Shown here one piece after another: positions 62,725 to 64,000 of a stretch of DNA of 64,000 nucleotides; positions within the stretch are counted from its first letter, which is position 1, and every line of letters begins with the position of its first letter. Made by a program: the position numbers and the translations under genes. Origin of the DNA: JAXMBN01 sp046349875 (GTDB taxonomy: Bacteria > Planctomycetota > Planctomycetia > Pirellulales > Pirellulaceae); NCBI GenBank assembly GCA_046349875.1, contig JAXMBN010000015.1:62001-126000 (forward strand), in the 5' to 3' direction. The notes under the pieces were generated by a model. It worked only from the letters and a program-made list of their open reading frames with translations. It was not told the DNA's origin and did no database searches.

Positions 62725-64000
62725 ATGAGTGAACCTGTAAAACCCGAATCGCATTCCAATGCCGATGATGCAGCTCGGCATGCTAACTTTATCGAAGTCG
62801 AGATCGATCGCGATCGAGCTCAGGCGGGTTGGGGCGGTAGACAAGTTGCGACTCGGTTCCCACCCGAGCCGAACGGGTATCTTCACATTGGCCACGCCAA
62901 GAGTATTTGTCTGAACTTTGGCTTGGCAAAGAAGTATCAGGGTACGTGCAATCTAAGGTTTGATGATACGAACCCTACCAAAGAGAACGATGAGTACGTT
63001 CAGTCGATCATGACGGACGTTCGGTGGTTGGGATTCGAATGGGATCATTTGTACTATGCCAGTGACTATTTCGGTCAGCTTTATGATTGGGCGATGCAGT
63101 TGATTCGGGCTGGCAAAGCTTATGTTTGCGATTTGACTCCAGAGCAGATGCGCGAGTATCGCGGTACACTCACCGAGCCAGGGAAAAATAGTCCCTTCCG
63201 CGATCGATCGGTCGAAGAGAACGTCGATTTGTTCACGCGAATGAAGAGTGGTGAGTTTGCCGATGGTAGTCGGACGCTTCGTGCAAAGATCGATATGGCG
63301 GCGGCGAACCTCAATCTTCGCGACCCTGTGATGTATCGCATCATGAAAGCGCACCATCATCGTACGGGAGATGATTGGTGCATCTATCCAATGTACGATT
63401 GGGCTCACGGGCAATCCGACTCGCTCGAAGGAATCACGCATTCGATTTGCACGCTTGAGTTCGAGAATCATCGTCCACTTTACGATTGGTTCTGTCAGGC
63501 GCTTGGTATATACAATCCTCGCCAGATCGAGTTTGCGCGATTGAATCTGACCTATACCGTGATGAGCAAGCGGAAGCTCTTGCAACTGGTGCAGGAAAAG
63601 CATGTCTCAGGTTGGGACGATCCACGGATGCCCACCATTAGTGGATTGCGACGTCGAGGATTCACACCGGAAAGTATCCGTTTGTTCTGCGAGAAGATCG
63701 GTGTCGCTAGGTTTAATAGCACCATCGACGTAACCGTGCTCGAGAATTCAATTCGCGAGCATCTCAATCCGATTGCAGCGCGGTACATGGCCGTGCTCGA
63801 TCCGATCAAGGTAGTGCTCACGAACTATGATGCGGGGCGTACAGAAAAGCTGGAAGCCATCAATAATCCGGAAGCGCCCGAGGCTGGGAGTCGCCAATTG
63901 CCATTTTCCCGCGAACTCTACATCGAGCGTGAGGACTTCATGGAAAATGCTCCTTCCAAGTACTTCCGGCTCAAGCCGGGTGGCGAAGTTCGACTCCGCT
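62725..64000 (+). CDS. glnS: Glutaminyl-tRNA synthetase, N-terminal part
   Basis: The first 425 codons of a class I aminoacyl-tRNA synthetase that charges tRNA-Gln. The ATP-binding HIGH motif is at residues 54-57 within PPEPNGYLHIGHAKSICLNF. Other GlnRS-type segments are LRFDDTNPTKENDEYVQSIM, YPMYDWAHGQSDSLEGITHS, and the KMSKS equivalent VMSKRKLLQL near 280. The FDDTNP and SDSLEGITHS signatures mark it as GlnRS or the close GluRS type; GlnS fits best. The ATG at 62725 overlaps a GAGG sequence and a GACCCGAGG sits just upstream. The anticodon-binding domain runs past the right edge. Confidence 0.95.
   Translation, partial: MSEPVKPESHSNADDAARHANFIEVEIDRDRAQAGWGGRQVATRFPPEPNGYLHIGHAKSICLNFGLAKKYQGTCNLRFDDTNPTKENDEYVQSIMTDVRWLGFEWDHLYYASDYFGQLYDWAMQLIRAGKAYVCDLTPEQMREYRGTLTEPGKNSPFRDRSVEENVDLFTRMKSGEFADGSRTLRAKIDMAAANLNLRDPVMYRIMKAHHHRTGDDWCIYPMYDWAHGQSDSLEGITHSICTLEFENHRPLYDWFCQALGIYNPRQIEFARLNLTYTVMSKRKLLQLVQEKHVSGWDDPRMPTISGLRRRGFTPESIRLFCEKIGVARFNSTIDVTVLENSIREHLNPIAARYMAVLDPIKVVLTNYDAGRTEKLEAINNPEAPEAGSRQLPFSRELYIEREDFMENAPSKYFRLKPGGEVRLR

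Noticed and set aside
1..64000. tRNA, rRNA, riboswitch or replication origin
   Set aside because: No T-loop/acceptor pairing, rRNA-like stretch, known riboswitch core or DnaA-box cluster was recognised by eye; a covariance-model search was not possible.

Overview
The window looks like a chromosomal segment from a planctomycete, most likely of the Pirellulales/Rhodopirellula type. It holds three proteins with the planctomycete cytochrome c-like domain PSCyt1 (two complete with DUF1549/DUF1553, one cut by the left edge). It also holds a DUF1501 protein, two DUF1559 pseudopilin-like proteins, three sulfatases, a dockerin/Calx-beta protein, a PEP-CTERM-tailed protease, an LEPR-like N-terminus, many Sec and Tat signal peptides, and a gene order with few long operons. 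No rRNA, tRNA, CRISPR, prophage or integrase was recognised.

Layout. 1-5.4 kb: left-edge PSCyt1 fragment, zinc-ribbon protein, GSDH-type dehydrogenase with cytochrome c, and a broken sulfatase. 5.4-14.7 kb: Tyr/His-rich secreted protein, Tat-exported NHL propeller and Gfo/Idh/MocA oxidoreductase, rhomboid protease, MacA-like adaptor and MacB-like permease followed by a BNR sialidase-like protein, UPF0173 hydrolase, Rieske protein. 14.8-23.7 kb: vanadium haloperoxidase with RTX repeats, two hypothetical proteins, broken sulfatase, broken M8-like protease, broken PQQ-like propeller, and a copper amine oxidase homologue that seems to lack catalytic residues. 23.7-30.2 kb: repeat-rich spacer with two MITE-like copies, Calx-beta/dockerin remnant, dihaem cytochrome c lipoprotein, broken DUF1559 gene, broken secreted protein. 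30.2-39.1 kb: amidohydrolase, intact sulfatase, a membrane protein split by a 15-bp minisatellite, Cys/His-rich protein, DUF1559 protein. 39.1-50 kb: PSCyt1/DUF1549/DUF1553-DUF1501 operon, two divergent phosphohexomutases, hemC, SMP-30-like protein, bioD. 50-64 kb: aguB and a frameshifted aguA (agmatine to putrescine), frameshifted NIF3-family gene, large secreted protein, TIM-barrel isomerase-like protein, small secreted protein, PL10-like pectate lyase, second PSCyt1/DUF1549/DUF1553 protein, and the start of glnS.

Function. Much of the window suits a heterotroph that breaks down sulfated or acidic polysaccharides: sulfatases, a pectate lyase-like protein, a sialidase-like protein, sugar dehydrogenases and oxidoreductases, and the PSCyt1 proteins. 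Housekeeping genes (hemC, bioD, glnS, phosphohexomutases, polyamine genes) lie between them.

The most striking feature is that about ten genes are interrupted by single-base indels while their protein sequence continues recognisably in another frame. These indels fall in a few tight patches, and long genes elsewhere are clean. The sequence cannot tell recent gene decay from patches of poor consensus, so these genes are marked as pseudogenes with that caveat. No convincing new defence or mobile system was found. The best candidates for something undescribed are the copper amine oxidase homologue, the MITE-like repeat pair and the in-gene minisatellite.
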